From positions 1 through 5,490 of the forward strand of contig JAAYYR010000086.1 in NCBI GenBank assembly GCA_012515255.1: 5,490 bases of DNA. The letters run 5' to 3'. Numbering within the stretch: position 1 is the first letter of the stretch; every line of letters starts with the position of its first letter. Of this stretch, positions 1 through 5,490 are shown one piece after another. This DNA is from Clostridia bacterium (GTDB lineage Bacteria; Bacillota; Dehalobacteriia; UBA4068). The notes beneath the pieces were generated by a model, which was given only the letters and a program-made list of their open reading frames with translations, had not been told where the DNA came from and made no database searches. A program made the translations under genes and the position numbers.

Positions 1-1
1 C

Positions 2-10
2 AGCCAATGA
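2..10 (+). other. possible last codons of an upstream gene, ATGA overlap with murE
   Basis: In the frame starting at base 2 the codons read Ser-Gln-stop, with TGA at 8-10 overlapping the murE ATG at 7-9 in the classic ATGA arrangement. In Bacillota the gene before murE is usually a class B penicillin-binding protein (spoVD or ftsI), which would fit translational coupling. Only two sense codons are visible, so this is inference and could be chance. Confidence 0.25.
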
Positions 11-1485
11 AATTGACAGATTTAATGAAGGTATTGGGAGGGCGCGCCAGACTATACGGGGCGGGCGATCCTGAAATCAGCGGTTTGGCCTATGATTCGC
101 GGAAGGTGCAGCCGGGTAATATCTTTGTCGCTATACCCGGCGGGCAGTTCGACGGGCATGATTTTGCGCCGCAGGCAGCGGAGAGAGGCGCCGCGGTACT
201 GATCGGCGAGCGGGAGCTATCTGTCGGCGATACGCCGTATATTGTGGTGCCGGACAGCCGCCGCGCCCTGGCGGCGCTTTCCGCCGCTTTCTACAATTAT
301 CCTGATCGCCGCCTGCGCCTGATCGGCGTCACCGGCACCAATGGCAAGACGACCACCACCTATATGATCAAATGGCTGCTGGAGTCGGCAGGTCATAAGG
401 TGGGCCTGGTGGGAACGATTCACGATCTTGCGGGGGACAAGGTGCTGCCGGCCACACATACCACGCCGGAATCCCTGGAGCTGTTCCAGCTCTTTGCGCT
501 GATGGAGCAGGAGGGCTGCGATTATGTGGTGATTGAGGCCAGCTCTCATGCCCTGGCCCAAGGCCGGGTTTCCGCTTGCAATTTCGCGGCGGCGGTTTTT
601 ACGAATCTCACGCAGGATCATCTTGATTACCATGGCGACATCGAAAGCTATGGCCAGGCCAAGGCAATTCTTTTCCGCCAGCTTGATCCGGCGGCAGGGA
701 GCAATCGCTACGGCGTGATCAATGGCGAGGACAGCCATGCTTTTATCTTTGCCGAAGCCTGTCAGGCGCCGGTTTGGACCTATGGCAGCCGCGAGCAGGG
801 AGCTGATTTGCGCTTGTTGCAATATAACTCCAGTAAAAGCGGCATGGATTTTACCCTGGCCTATGAGGATACACTATATAAAATGCATACGCCGCTCATC
901 GGCAAATTTAATATTTATAATAGCATGGCAGCCATTGCTGTGGCCCTGGCCGAAGGCCTGCCGATGGAGCAAATTATCGCGGCGCTGGATCAGGCGCCGC
1001 AAGTGGCAGGGCGCTTTGAGGTTGTTGACGAGGGGCAGGATTTTATGGTGATAGTTGACTATGCTCATACGCCGGACGGGCTGAAGAACCTGCTCAACGC
1101 GGCGGAAAAGCTTGACCCGCGGCGCTTGTTAACCGTATTTGGCTGCGGCGGCAACCGCGATACCGGCAAAAGGCCGATCATGGGCCGCATCGCCGGGGCA
1201 ATCAGCGATGTGGCGATCATCACTTCCGATAATCCGCGCCTTGAAGACCCGATGGCCATCATCAGCGATATCGAGACGGGCATTCGCGGCGTATGCAATA
1301 ATTACCTGGTGGAGCCTGATCGCGCCAAAGCGATCGAGCTGGCGATCAATATGGCGGAGCCAGGGGATATGGTGGTCTTGGCCGGCAAAGGCCATGAGGA
1401 TTACCAGATTGTGGGCGAGCACAAAAGCCATTTTGACGACCGGGAAATAGCCCGGGAGATCATTCGCCGCCGCCAGAACAAATAG
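7..1485 (+). CDS. murE: UDP-N-acetylmuramoyl-tripeptide synthetase (MurE), meso-diaminopimelate type
   Basis: Cytoplasmic Mur ligase that uses ATP to add the third peptide residue to UDP-MurNAc-L-Ala-D-Glu. The 492 aa length matches the family (about 495). The N-terminal UDP-binding domain spans about residues 1-100. The ATPase domain has the P-loop GVTGTNGKTTTT (107-118, Lys114), HTTPE (151-155), SSHAL (179-183) and the expected carbamoylated lysine, Lys219, in YGQAKA. The C-terminal domain has DYAHTP (351-356), GCGGNRD (379-385) and GKGHE (460-464). DNPR at 408-411 is the known signature for meso-DAP; lysine-adding enzymes lack the Arg. ATG at 7 gives a normal MurE N-terminus (MKLTDLMKVL), but the frame is open back to base 1 and the ribosome binding site lies outside the window, so the start is likely rather than proven. 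mraY follows 22 bases after the stop, without murF. Confidence 0.97.
   Translation: MKLTDLMKVLGGRARLYGAGDPEISGLAYDSRKVQPGNIFVAIPGGQFDGHDFAPQAAERGAAVLIGERELSVGDTPYIVVPDSRRALAALSAAFYNYPDRRLRLIGVTGTNGKTTTTYMIKWLLESAGHKVGLVGTIHDLAGDKVLPATHTTPESLELFQLFALMEQEGCDYVVIEASSHALAQGRVSACNFAAAVFTNLTQDHLDYHGDIESYGQAKAILFRQLDPAAGSNRYGVINGEDSHAFIFAEACQAPVWTYGSREQGADLRLLQYNSSKSGMDFTLAYEDTLYKMHTPLIGKFNIYNSMAAIAVALAEGLPMEQIIAALDQAPQVAGRFEVVDEGQDFMVIVDYAHTPDGLKNLLNAAEKLDPRRLLTVFGCGGNRDTGKRPIMGRIAGAISDVAIITSDNPRLEDPMAIISDIETGIRGVCNNYLVEPDRAKAIELAINMAEPGDMVVLAGKGHEDYQIVGEHKSHFDDREIAREIIRRRQNK
322..347 (+). repeat. 26-base exact direct repeat, murE copy
   Basis: This segment codes for the P-loop start (IGVTGTNG plus part of the Lys codon) and is identical base for base to 2824-2849 in murD. 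Identity stops at the base on either side. It reflects conserved protein sequence with the same codon choices, and the two copies are in the same orientation 2,502 bases apart. Confidence 0.85.
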
Positions 1486-1497
1486 CGGTGCTGATAA

Positions 1498-1503
1498 GAG
1501 GTG
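1498..1503 (+). promoter_or_regulatory. Shine-Dalgarno sequence of mraY
   Basis: GAGGTG lies in the 22-base gap between murE and mraY. Its GAGG core ends 6 bases before the ATG at 1508. It supports that start, and no promoter-like element is visible in the gap. Confidence 0.75.
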
Positions 1504-1507
1504 TGGC

Positions 1508-2479
1508 ATGTTCAATGTAGCTCTTTTTGTGGCGGCTTTGCTGCTGACCGTTTTGATCGGCCAACTGCTGCTGCCCAAATTGATCGATCTGAAAGTGAGT
1601 CAATCTATCCGCAGCGATGGGCCGCAGAGGCACTTGGCCAAATCCGGCACGCCGACAATGGGCGGGCTGCTGTTTATTGCCGCTTCCATTTTATGCAGCA
1701 TCTTTCTTATCGACGAGCAGCCGTTGCTATGGGTATGGCTTTTCTCTTATCTCAGCTTTGGCCTGATCGGTTTTTTGGACGACTTTGCCAAGCTGCGCCA
1801 TCAGGAGAACAAAGGCCTGTCCGGCAAGCAGAAATTATTCGCCCAGTTTGTGGCGGTGGCAATCCTGCTGCTGCTTAATCAGCTTCTGCTTGACCGCGGC
1901 ACCTCTTTTGGCGTTTTCGGTACGGTTTGGGACGCCGGCTGGCTGTATTATCCGCTGACCGCGATCTTCATCGTCGGCATGGTCAACGCGGTCAATCTCA
2001 CAGACGGCCTGGACGGATTGGCGGCGGGCGTCAGTTTTTTCTGCTTTGCCGGTTTTGTACTGGCCGGCATTCCCCTGGCGCATATTTTCCCCGCCTATGC
2101 GCGCATGCCGCAGATCGCCATGATCATGTGTGGTTGCTGCCTGGGCTTTCTTTTCTATAACCGCTATCCGGCGCGCCTTTTTATGGGCGATACCGGCTCT
2201 ATGGCTCTCGGCGGCGCTATCGTGGGGCTGGCGGTCACCTGCCGCCTGGAACTGTTGCTGCTGGGCCTGGGGCTGGTCTATCTTATTGAAGCCGCCTCTG
2301 TGATGCTGCAGGTGGCCTGGTTCAAGCTCACCCAAAAGCGCTTGTTCCTCATGTCGCCCATTCATCATCATTTTGAGCTGCAGGGCTGGCGGGAAACAAG
2401 GGTTACCTCGGTGTTCTATCTGGCGGCAGCATTATGCACGCTGATCAGCGTGGGCTTATTCCGTTTTCTTTACCAATAG
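1508..2479 (+). CDS. mraY: phospho-N-acetylmuramoyl-pentapeptide transferase (MraY)
   Basis: Integral membrane enzyme that transfers phospho-MurNAc-pentapeptide from UDP to undecaprenyl phosphate, making lipid I on the inner face of the membrane. The 323 aa match the short Bacillota form (about 324 in B. subtilis). About ten hydrophobic segments can be traced, starting at 3-22 and ending at 300-320. Family motifs appear in order: SDGPQRHLAKSGTPTMGG (36-53), the Asp pair D91-D92 in GFLDDFAK, NAVNLTDGLDGLA (160-172), NRYPARLFMGDTGSMALGG (218-236) with the conserved Asp228, and PIHHHFELQGW (284-294) with the His triad 286-288. These are the Mg2+ and nucleotide binding elements of the family, and none is missing. 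It sits between murE and murD with short gaps, so it is probably co-transcribed with them. Confidence 0.98.
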   Translation: MFNVALFVAALLLTVLIGQLLLPKLIDLKVSQSIRSDGPQRHLAKSGTPTMGGLLFIAASILCSIFLIDEQPLLWVWLFSYLSFGLIGFLDDFAKLRHQENKGLSGKQKLFAQFVAVAILLLLNQLLLDRGTSFGVFGTVWDAGWLYYPLTAIFIVGMVNAVNLTDGLDGLAAGVSFFCFAGFVLAGIPLAHIFPAYARMPQIAMIMCGCCLGFLFYNRYPARLFMGDTGSMALGGAIVGLAVTCRLELLLLGLGLVYLIEAASVMLQVAWFKLTQKRLFLMSPIHHHFELQGWRETRVTSVFYLAAALCTLISVGLFRFLYQ

Positions 2480-2484
2480 GGGGG
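2479..2484 (+). promoter_or_regulatory. Shine-Dalgarno sequence that sets the murD start
   Basis: A run of six G (AGGGGGGAT context) begins on the last base of the mraY stop codon and ends 6 bases before ATG 2491. The in-frame upstream ATG at 2434 lies inside mraY, would add 19 residues unlike any MurD N-terminus, and has no such site. The start at 2491 is therefore preferred. Confidence 0.7.
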
Positions 2485-2490
2485 ATCACA

Positions 2491-3861
2491 ATGGAGTTGA
2501 GGGACAAACGGGTTTTGGTGGTAGGCGCTGGTATGAGCGGTATGGCGGCCTGCCGCCACCTGCAAAAAAAAGGCGCTAAGGTATTGCTGGCCGATAATAA
2601 AAGCCGCAAAGATTTGCTTAAAAACAAGGCGGTCGCAGCCTTTGTGCGTAAAGGCGGCGAATTGCTGAGCGATAATATGATGCCGGATCAGATCACCTGG
2701 GAGCTGGCTGTGGCCAGCCCCGGCGTACCGCTGCATCTGCCGCTGCTTAATATGACCCGGGCGGAAAATATCCCCATCATCGGTGAGATTGAGCTGGCCT
2801 ATCAGGAGGCGCGCGCCCCTTTTATCGGCGTCACCGGCACCAATGGCAAAACAACTACCACGGCCCTGATCGGCCATATTCTCAAAAAATGCGGTGTCGA
2901 CGCGCTGGTGGGCGGTAATATCGGACAAGCCCTCGTCGATATTGTCGGCGATTTCCGCGGTGACTATATTGTGGCCGAGCTGTCCAGCTTCCAGCTGGAG
3001 AGCTGTATTGATTTCCGGCCCCGCGTGGCTGTTTATCTTAATCTGACTCCCGATCATCTTGACCGCCACGGCAGCATGGAATCATATGGGGCCGCCAAGG
3101 AGCGGATCTTTGTCAATCAGGAGGCGGATGATATCGCGGTGCTCAATGCTGATGATCCGCTGGTCGCGGCTGTGGCCGGCCGGATCAAACCCCGGCGGCT
3201 ATGGTTCAGCCTGCATCATCGGCCGGAAACCGGCATATACTTGGAGCAGGATAGACTGATTTACATGGCGACGGGTGAGGAGCAATACTCCTTTGCCGCC
3301 GCGGACATCTTTATCCAGGGCCGGCATAATCTGCAAAATGCCATGGCCGCCTTTTTGGTCGCGGCGGCAATTGGCCTTAAGCCTGAAAAAATCGCCAAAG
3401 CCATTATTTCCTTCCGCGGCGTGGAGCATCGCCTGGAATATGTGAAGGAGGAGGGCGGCGTCATTTATGTCAATGACTCCAAAGGCACGAACCCGGCCAG
3501 TACCTTCCAGGCGATCATGGCCTATGAGCAACCGATGATTTTATTGCTGGGCGGCCGCAATAAAGGCAGCGATTTTACCGAATTGATGCTTCTCGCGCAG
3601 CAGCGCGTAAAAACGGCGATCATTTACGGCGAGGCGGCCGGCGAATTAAAAAAAGCGGCGGACAGCATTGGCTATCAAAGCTATATCGTCGCGGGCGGTT
3701 TTGAGGACGCGGTGGCGCAGGCGCGCGCCCTAGCGCAGCCCGGCGATGTGGTGATGCTTTCTCCGGCCTGCGCTTCTTGGGATAGCTTTAATGATTTTGA
3801 GCAGCGCGGCAAAAAATTTAAGGCATTGATCAGTCAGACGGGTGGCGTAAATGGCGGTTAA
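2491..3861 (+). CDS. murD: UDP-N-acetylmuramoyl-L-alanine--D-glutamate ligase (MurD)
   Basis: Cytoplasmic Mur ligase adding D-Glu to UDP-MurNAc-L-Ala with ATP, the step before MurE. With the start at 2491 it has 456 aa, close to the usual 440-455, and begins MELRDKRVLVVGAGMSG. Domain 1 has the Rossmann-like GAGMSG (12-17). Domain 2 has the P-loop GVTGTNGKTTTT (113-124, Lys120), GGNIG (141-145), ELSSFQLE (163-170), NLTPDHLDRHG (184-194), the expected carbamoylated lysine Lys203 (YGAAKERIF) and HNLQNAMAA (279-287). Domain 3 has NDSKGTN (328-334), LLGGRNKGSDF (352-362) and LSPACASWDSFNDFEQRG (423-440). An 11-base gap separates it from mraY, and its 3' end overlaps ftsW by 11 bases, pointing to translational coupling. 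A longer reading from ATG 2434 is possible but unlikely. Confidence 0.97.
   Translation: MELRDKRVLVVGAGMSGMAACRHLQKKGAKVLLADNKSRKDLLKNKAVAAFVRKGGELLSDNMMPDQITWELAVASPGVPLHLPLLNMTRAENIPIIGEIELAYQEARAPFIGVTGTNGKTTTTALIGHILKKCGVDALVGGNIGQALVDIVGDFRGDYIVAELSSFQLESCIDFRPRVAVYLNLTPDHLDRHGSMESYGAAKERIFVNQEADDIAVLNADDPLVAAVAGRIKPRRLWFSLHHRPETGIYLEQDRLIYMATGEEQYSFAAADIFIQGRHNLQNAMAAFLVAAAIGLKPEKIAKAIISFRGVEHRLEYVKEEGGVIYVNDSKGTNPASTFQAIMAYEQPMILLLGGRNKGSDFTELMLLAQQRVKTAIIYGEAAGELKKAADSIGYQSYIVAGGFEDAVAQARALAQPGDVVMLSPACASWDSFNDFEQRGKKFKALISQTGGVNGG
2824..2849 (+). repeat. 26-base exact direct repeat, murD copy
   Basis: Second copy of the P-loop-coding segment at 322-347 in murE, in the same orientation and the same reading phase. 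The codons that follow diverge at third positions (AAG versus AAA, then the Thr codons), so the identity does not extend through the whole motif. Confidence 0.85.
3840..3845 (+). promoter_or_regulatory. weak Shine-Dalgarno sequence of the ftsW-type gene
   Basis: GGGTGG lies inside the last codons of murD, 5 bases before ATG 3851. It is a poor match to AGGAGG. Together with the overlap of the two reading frames, this suggests that ribosomes finishing murD help start this gene. Confidence 0.45.
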
Positions 3862-4975
3862 TCGGCGGCAGATAGCAAGAAAACATTTTCAGCCTGATTG
3901 GTGGCTGTTGGCCAGCGTATTGCTGCTGACCGCTATCGGCGTGATTATGGTGTTTTCAGCCAGCCAGTATTTTGCGGCCTATGAGCCGTATAATGACGCT
4001 TATAAATTTCTCAAGGATCAGTTGAAAAATGTAGCTGTCGGCCTGGCCCTGTTGCTCATCGCCTTCAAGGTCAAGATCAACGCTTATAAGAAACTCAGCT
4101 ATCCGGCATTCCTCATCCTTATCGGATTGCTGGGTTTTATGCTCATTTATGAGGGCGTGGAGGAGATCGGCGGCGCCGAGCGCTGGCTGATTATCGGCGG
4201 GTTCCGCTTTCAGCCCTCGGAGCTGGCAAAGATCATTCTACCGATGGCGCTCGCCCGCTGGATGACAGCCCATCAGGAGGAAATCGGCAGCTTTAAGACG
4301 GGCTTTCTCCCGGTATGCGGCGCGATTGCCCTTACGGCCGGGCTGATCCTGGCCCAAAAATCGCTGTCCGTCGCTGTGGTGGTGGGCGCTACCGGCTTTG
4401 TGATGATGTTTTGCGGCGGCATCCGCCCCAAGTATCTGCTTAGCACCATGGGCTTGGGCATAGTGGGGGTGGTTGGCGCGATTGCGCTTGAGGGCTACCG
4501 CATGGAGCGCATTTACGCCTGGTTTGATCCCTGGGCTTATTCCGGCGACGAAGGCTGGCAGACCTGCCAGTCGCTGATGGCGCTCGGCTCCGGTGGCCTG
4601 ACAGGGGTCGGCCTGGGGCAGGGCGGCTCCAAATGGTTTTATTTGCCGGCGCGCCATACAGACTACATCTTTTCCATCATCGGCGAGGAATTAGGGTTTC
4701 TCGGCGCGACCTTTGTGGTATTACTGATCGCTTTTATCGTCTGGCGCGGCCTGATGATTGCCGTTAAAGCGCCGGATATGTATACATCGCTGCTTGCCCT
4801 GGGCTTGATCGGCTTCATCGGCATTCAGGCTTTGGTCAATTTGGGCGTGGTCACGGGCCTTTTGCCGGTTACAGGCGTGACGCTGCCTTTCGTCAGCTAC
4901 GGCGGCACATCCATGGTGGTCAGCCTGTGTATGGTGGGCATTTTGCTCAATATATCCTGCTATACGGAAAAGTAG
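3851..4975 (+). CDS. ftsW: FtsW/SpoVE-type lipid II polymerase (SEDS glycosyltransferase)
   Basis: Polytopic SEDS protein that polymerises lipid II into glycan strands, normally partnered with a class B penicillin-binding protein. It has 374 aa and about ten hydrophobic segments (first 18-38, last 349-369). Family landmarks are FSAS (35-38), ERWLIIGGFRFQPSE (110-124) with Lys127, FDPW (225-228), the stretch GSGGLTGVGLGQG (246-258), and LPARHTDYIFSIIGEELG (265-282). Asp271 in the latter matches the extracellular Asp shown to be essential in RodA and FtsW. LPFVSYGGTSM (345-355) is the C-terminal signature. The segment that usually reads QPDLGT is QKSLSV here (169-174). Placement between murD and murG fits ftsW or its sporulation paralogue spoVE; the sequence does not separate the two, nor show whether the organism sporulates. 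The start is well placed, overlapping murD by 11 bases. Confidence 0.93.
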   Translation: MAVNRRQIARKHFQPDWWLLASVLLLTAIGVIMVFSASQYFAAYEPYNDAYKFLKDQLKNVAVGLALLLIAFKVKINAYKKLSYPAFLILIGLLGFMLIYEGVEEIGGAERWLIIGGFRFQPSELAKIILPMALARWMTAHQEEIGSFKTGFLPVCGAIALTAGLILAQKSLSVAVVVGATGFVMMFCGGIRPKYLLSTMGLGIVGVVGAIALEGYRMERIYAWFDPWAYSGDEGWQTCQSLMALGSGGLTGVGLGQGGSKWFYLPARHTDYIFSIIGEELGFLGATFVVLLIAFIVWRGLMIAVKAPDMYTSLLALGLIGFIGIQALVNLGVVTGLLPVTGVTLPFVSYGGTSMVVSLCMVGILLNISCYTEK

Positions 4976-5014
4976 CCATGCTTGGCGGCGCTTCAAGCGG
5001 ACAGGCGGCTACTT
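4970..5014. repeat. inverted repeat spanning the ftsW stop codon (stem-loop, not a canonical terminator)
   Basis: AAGTAGCC (4970-4977, containing the TAG stop) is perfectly complementary to GGCTACTT (5007-5014). The 29-base interior holds a second small hairpin, GCTTG (4980-4984) with CAAGC (4994-4998), or alternatively CGCTT/AAGCG (4989-4999). No T-run follows, so a standard intrinsic terminator is not supported. The right arm overlaps the first two bases of the proposed -35 box of the murG promoter. It could be an mRNA 3'-end or processing structure, or chance. Confidence 0.5.
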
Positions 5015-5040
5015 GCAATTGCACATAATTGTTATATAAT
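5013..5040 (+). promoter_or_regulatory. sigma-A-type promoter for murG
   Basis: A perfect -10 box TATAAT (5035-5040) is preceded by TTGCAA (5013-5018, four of six bases matching TTGACA) with a 16-base spacer. It lies in an AT-rich island in an otherwise GC-rich window and in the only sizeable gap. Transcription would start near 5047, giving a leader of about 23 bases before the murG ATG. murG would therefore have its own promoter in addition to any read-through from upstream. Confidence 0.65.
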
Positions 5041-5053
5041 ATACATACTGTAT
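5041..5053. promoter_or_regulatory. small inverted repeat over the predicted murG transcription start (operator candidate)
   Basis: ATACA-TAC-TGTAT is a perfect 5-base inverted repeat with a 3-base centre, directly downstream of the -10 box and over the expected start point. That is where a repressor would block transcription. TACA/TGTA half-sites occur in BlaI/MecI-type operators, but the centre spacing differs and no regulator is visible. The region is AT-rich, so chance is a real alternative. Confidence 0.3.
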
Positions 5054-5055
5054 TT

Positions 5056-5062
5056 GGGAGGG
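5056..5062 (+). promoter_or_regulatory. strong Shine-Dalgarno sequence of murG
   Basis: GGGAGGG contains a full GGAGG core (5057-5061) ending 8 bases before ATG 5070. It is the strongest ribosome binding site in the window and fits independent translation of murG, in contrast to the overlapping start of the gene before it. Confidence 0.85.
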
Positions 5063-5069
5063 ACTGCGG

Positions 5070-5490
5070 ATGCGGCTGATCATCTCCGGCGGCGGAACCG
5101 GCGGGCATATCTATCCTGCCCTGGCGATAGCAGAGGAATTGCAGGGTAGGGGCGCGCAGGTTTTATACATGGGCGGACACGCTTCAACCGAGGAAAAACT
5201 GTCCGCAGCCTACGGTTTTGATTTTCAGTCCGTACGTACCGCCGCTTTGCATCGCCGTTTCCCGCGCATCGTCGCCGACCTTTATGAAAATTACCGCGGT
5301 TTGCGCCAAGCGGAAAAAATTATCCGCGACTTTGCCCCGCGCCTTGTCATCGGCACGGGCGGCTTTGTCACGGCTCCGGTGCTGATGGCCGCGCAAAGGC
5401 TGCGTATCCCCACGCTGCTTCATGAGCAGAACGCTTACCCCGGGCTGGCCAATCGCCGTCTTTCCCGCAAAGCCCAGGCCGTCTGCCTTA
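5070..5490 (+). CDS. murG: UDP-GlcNAc:lipid I N-acetylglucosaminyltransferase (MurG), 3' end cut off by the window
   Basis: Membrane-associated GT-B glycosyltransferase that adds GlcNAc to lipid I, giving lipid II, on the cytoplasmic face. Only 140 codons of the usual 355-365 are present, with the frame open to the right edge. The visible N-terminal (acceptor) domain begins MRLIISGGGTGGHIYPALAI. It has the glycine-rich loop GGTGGH (8-13) with His13, a second glycine loop GTGGFVTAPV (95-104), and HEQNAYPGLAN (118-128), all hallmarks of the family. The start is fixed by the strong Shine-Dalgarno site and by the motif at the very N-terminus. The gene is 94 bases beyond the ftsW stop and appears to have its own promoter. 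The UDP-GlcNAc-binding C-terminal domain is outside the window. Confidence 0.96.
   Translation, partial: MRLIISGGGTGGHIYPALAIAEELQGRGAQVLYMGGHASTEEKLSAAYGFDFQSVRTAALHRRFPRIVADLYENYRGLRQAEKIIRDFAPRLVIGTGGFVTAPVLMAAQRLRIPTLLHEQNAYPGLANRRLSRKAQAVCL

Noticed and set aside
217..822. Long open frame on the minus strand inside murE
   Set aside because: It lies wholly antisense to a clear MurE, and its translation is rich in Arg, His, Gln and Ala with no recognisable domain, typical of a shadow frame in GC-rich coding DNA.
916..921. TATAAT inside murE as an internal promoter
   Set aside because: It arises from the Ile-Tyr-Asn codons of a conserved segment (FNIYNSMAA), and no acceptable -35 box lies 16-18 bases upstream.
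1129..1578. Minus-strand open frame crossing the murE-mraY junction
   Set aside because: Both flanks are explained by well-conserved genes on the plus strand, and the translation has no family features.
1835..2371. Minus-strand open frame of 178 codons antisense to mraY
   Set aside because: Low-complexity Gln/His-rich translation that mirrors the hydrophobic mraY codons, with no ribosome binding site or domain evidence.
2434..2490. N-terminal extension of MurD from ATG 2434
   Set aside because: The extra 19 residues lie inside mraY in another frame and do not resemble a MurD N-terminus. The start at 2491 has a G-rich ribosome binding site at the right distance and begins directly with the expected fold.
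2470..3069. Minus-strand open frame of 199 codons antisense to murD
   Set aside because: Shadow of murD with no recognisable motifs; murD accounts for the coding signal here.
2807..3730. Repeated AGGCGCGCGCCC at 2807-2818 and 3719-3730
   Set aside because: Both copies code for similar short Ala-Arg-Ala stretches in murD, and GC-rich codon use explains a 12-base match by chance.
4970..5014. Rho-independent terminator after ftsW
   Set aside because: The stem is present but the sequence after it (GCAATTGCAC) has no T-run, so a canonical terminator is not supported.
5030..5054. WalR-type direct repeat (TGTWAH-N5-TGTWAH) in the murG promoter
   Set aside because: TGTTAT at 5030-5035 fits one half-site, but no second half-site occurs at the required spacing; TGTATT at 5049 is wrong in position and sequence.

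Overview
The window is a stretch of a bacterial division and cell wall (dcw) cluster, read entirely on the + strand. It holds four complete genes and one truncated gene: murE (7-1485), mraY (1508-2479), murD (2491-3861), an ftsW/spoVE-type glycosyltransferase gene (3851-4975), and the first 140 codons of murG (from 5070, running off the right edge). About 97% of the window is coding.

The order murE-mraY-murD-ftsW/spoVE-murG, with no murF between murE and mraY, is the arrangement of Bacillus subtilis. Proteobacteria such as E. coli have murF at that position. MraY is short (323 aa, near the roughly 324 aa of Bacillus rather than the 360 aa of E. coli), and MurE carries the DNPR signature of meso-diaminopimelate-adding enzymes. 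Together these suggest a Bacillota (Firmicutes) organism with DAP-type peptidoglycan and a moderately GC-rich genome. A member of the Negativicutes or Clostridia is plausible, but the sequence alone does not fix the genus.

Region by region: 7-4975 is a tightly packed unit, with gaps of 22 and 11 bases and then an 11-base overlap. This implies one transcript and translational coupling. The 94-base gap 4976-5069 breaks the pattern. It contains an inverted repeat that starts on the ftsW stop codon, an AT-rich sigma-A-type promoter with a perfect TATAAT, a small inverted repeat over the expected transcription start, and a strong Shine-Dalgarno sequence for murG.

Together the genes carry out consecutive steps of peptidoglycan synthesis. 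MurD adds D-Glu and MurE adds the third residue to the UDP-MurNAc peptide in the cytoplasm. MraY transfers the finished pentapeptide sugar to undecaprenyl phosphate (lipid I), and MurG adds GlcNAc (lipid II). The FtsW/SpoVE protein polymerises lipid II into glycan strands. MurF, needed between MurE and MraY, must be encoded elsewhere.

I see no mobile element, CRISPR array, RNA gene or sign of recent transfer, and no previously undescribed system. The most interesting parts are the regulatory gap before murG and a divergent membrane motif in the FtsW-like protein.
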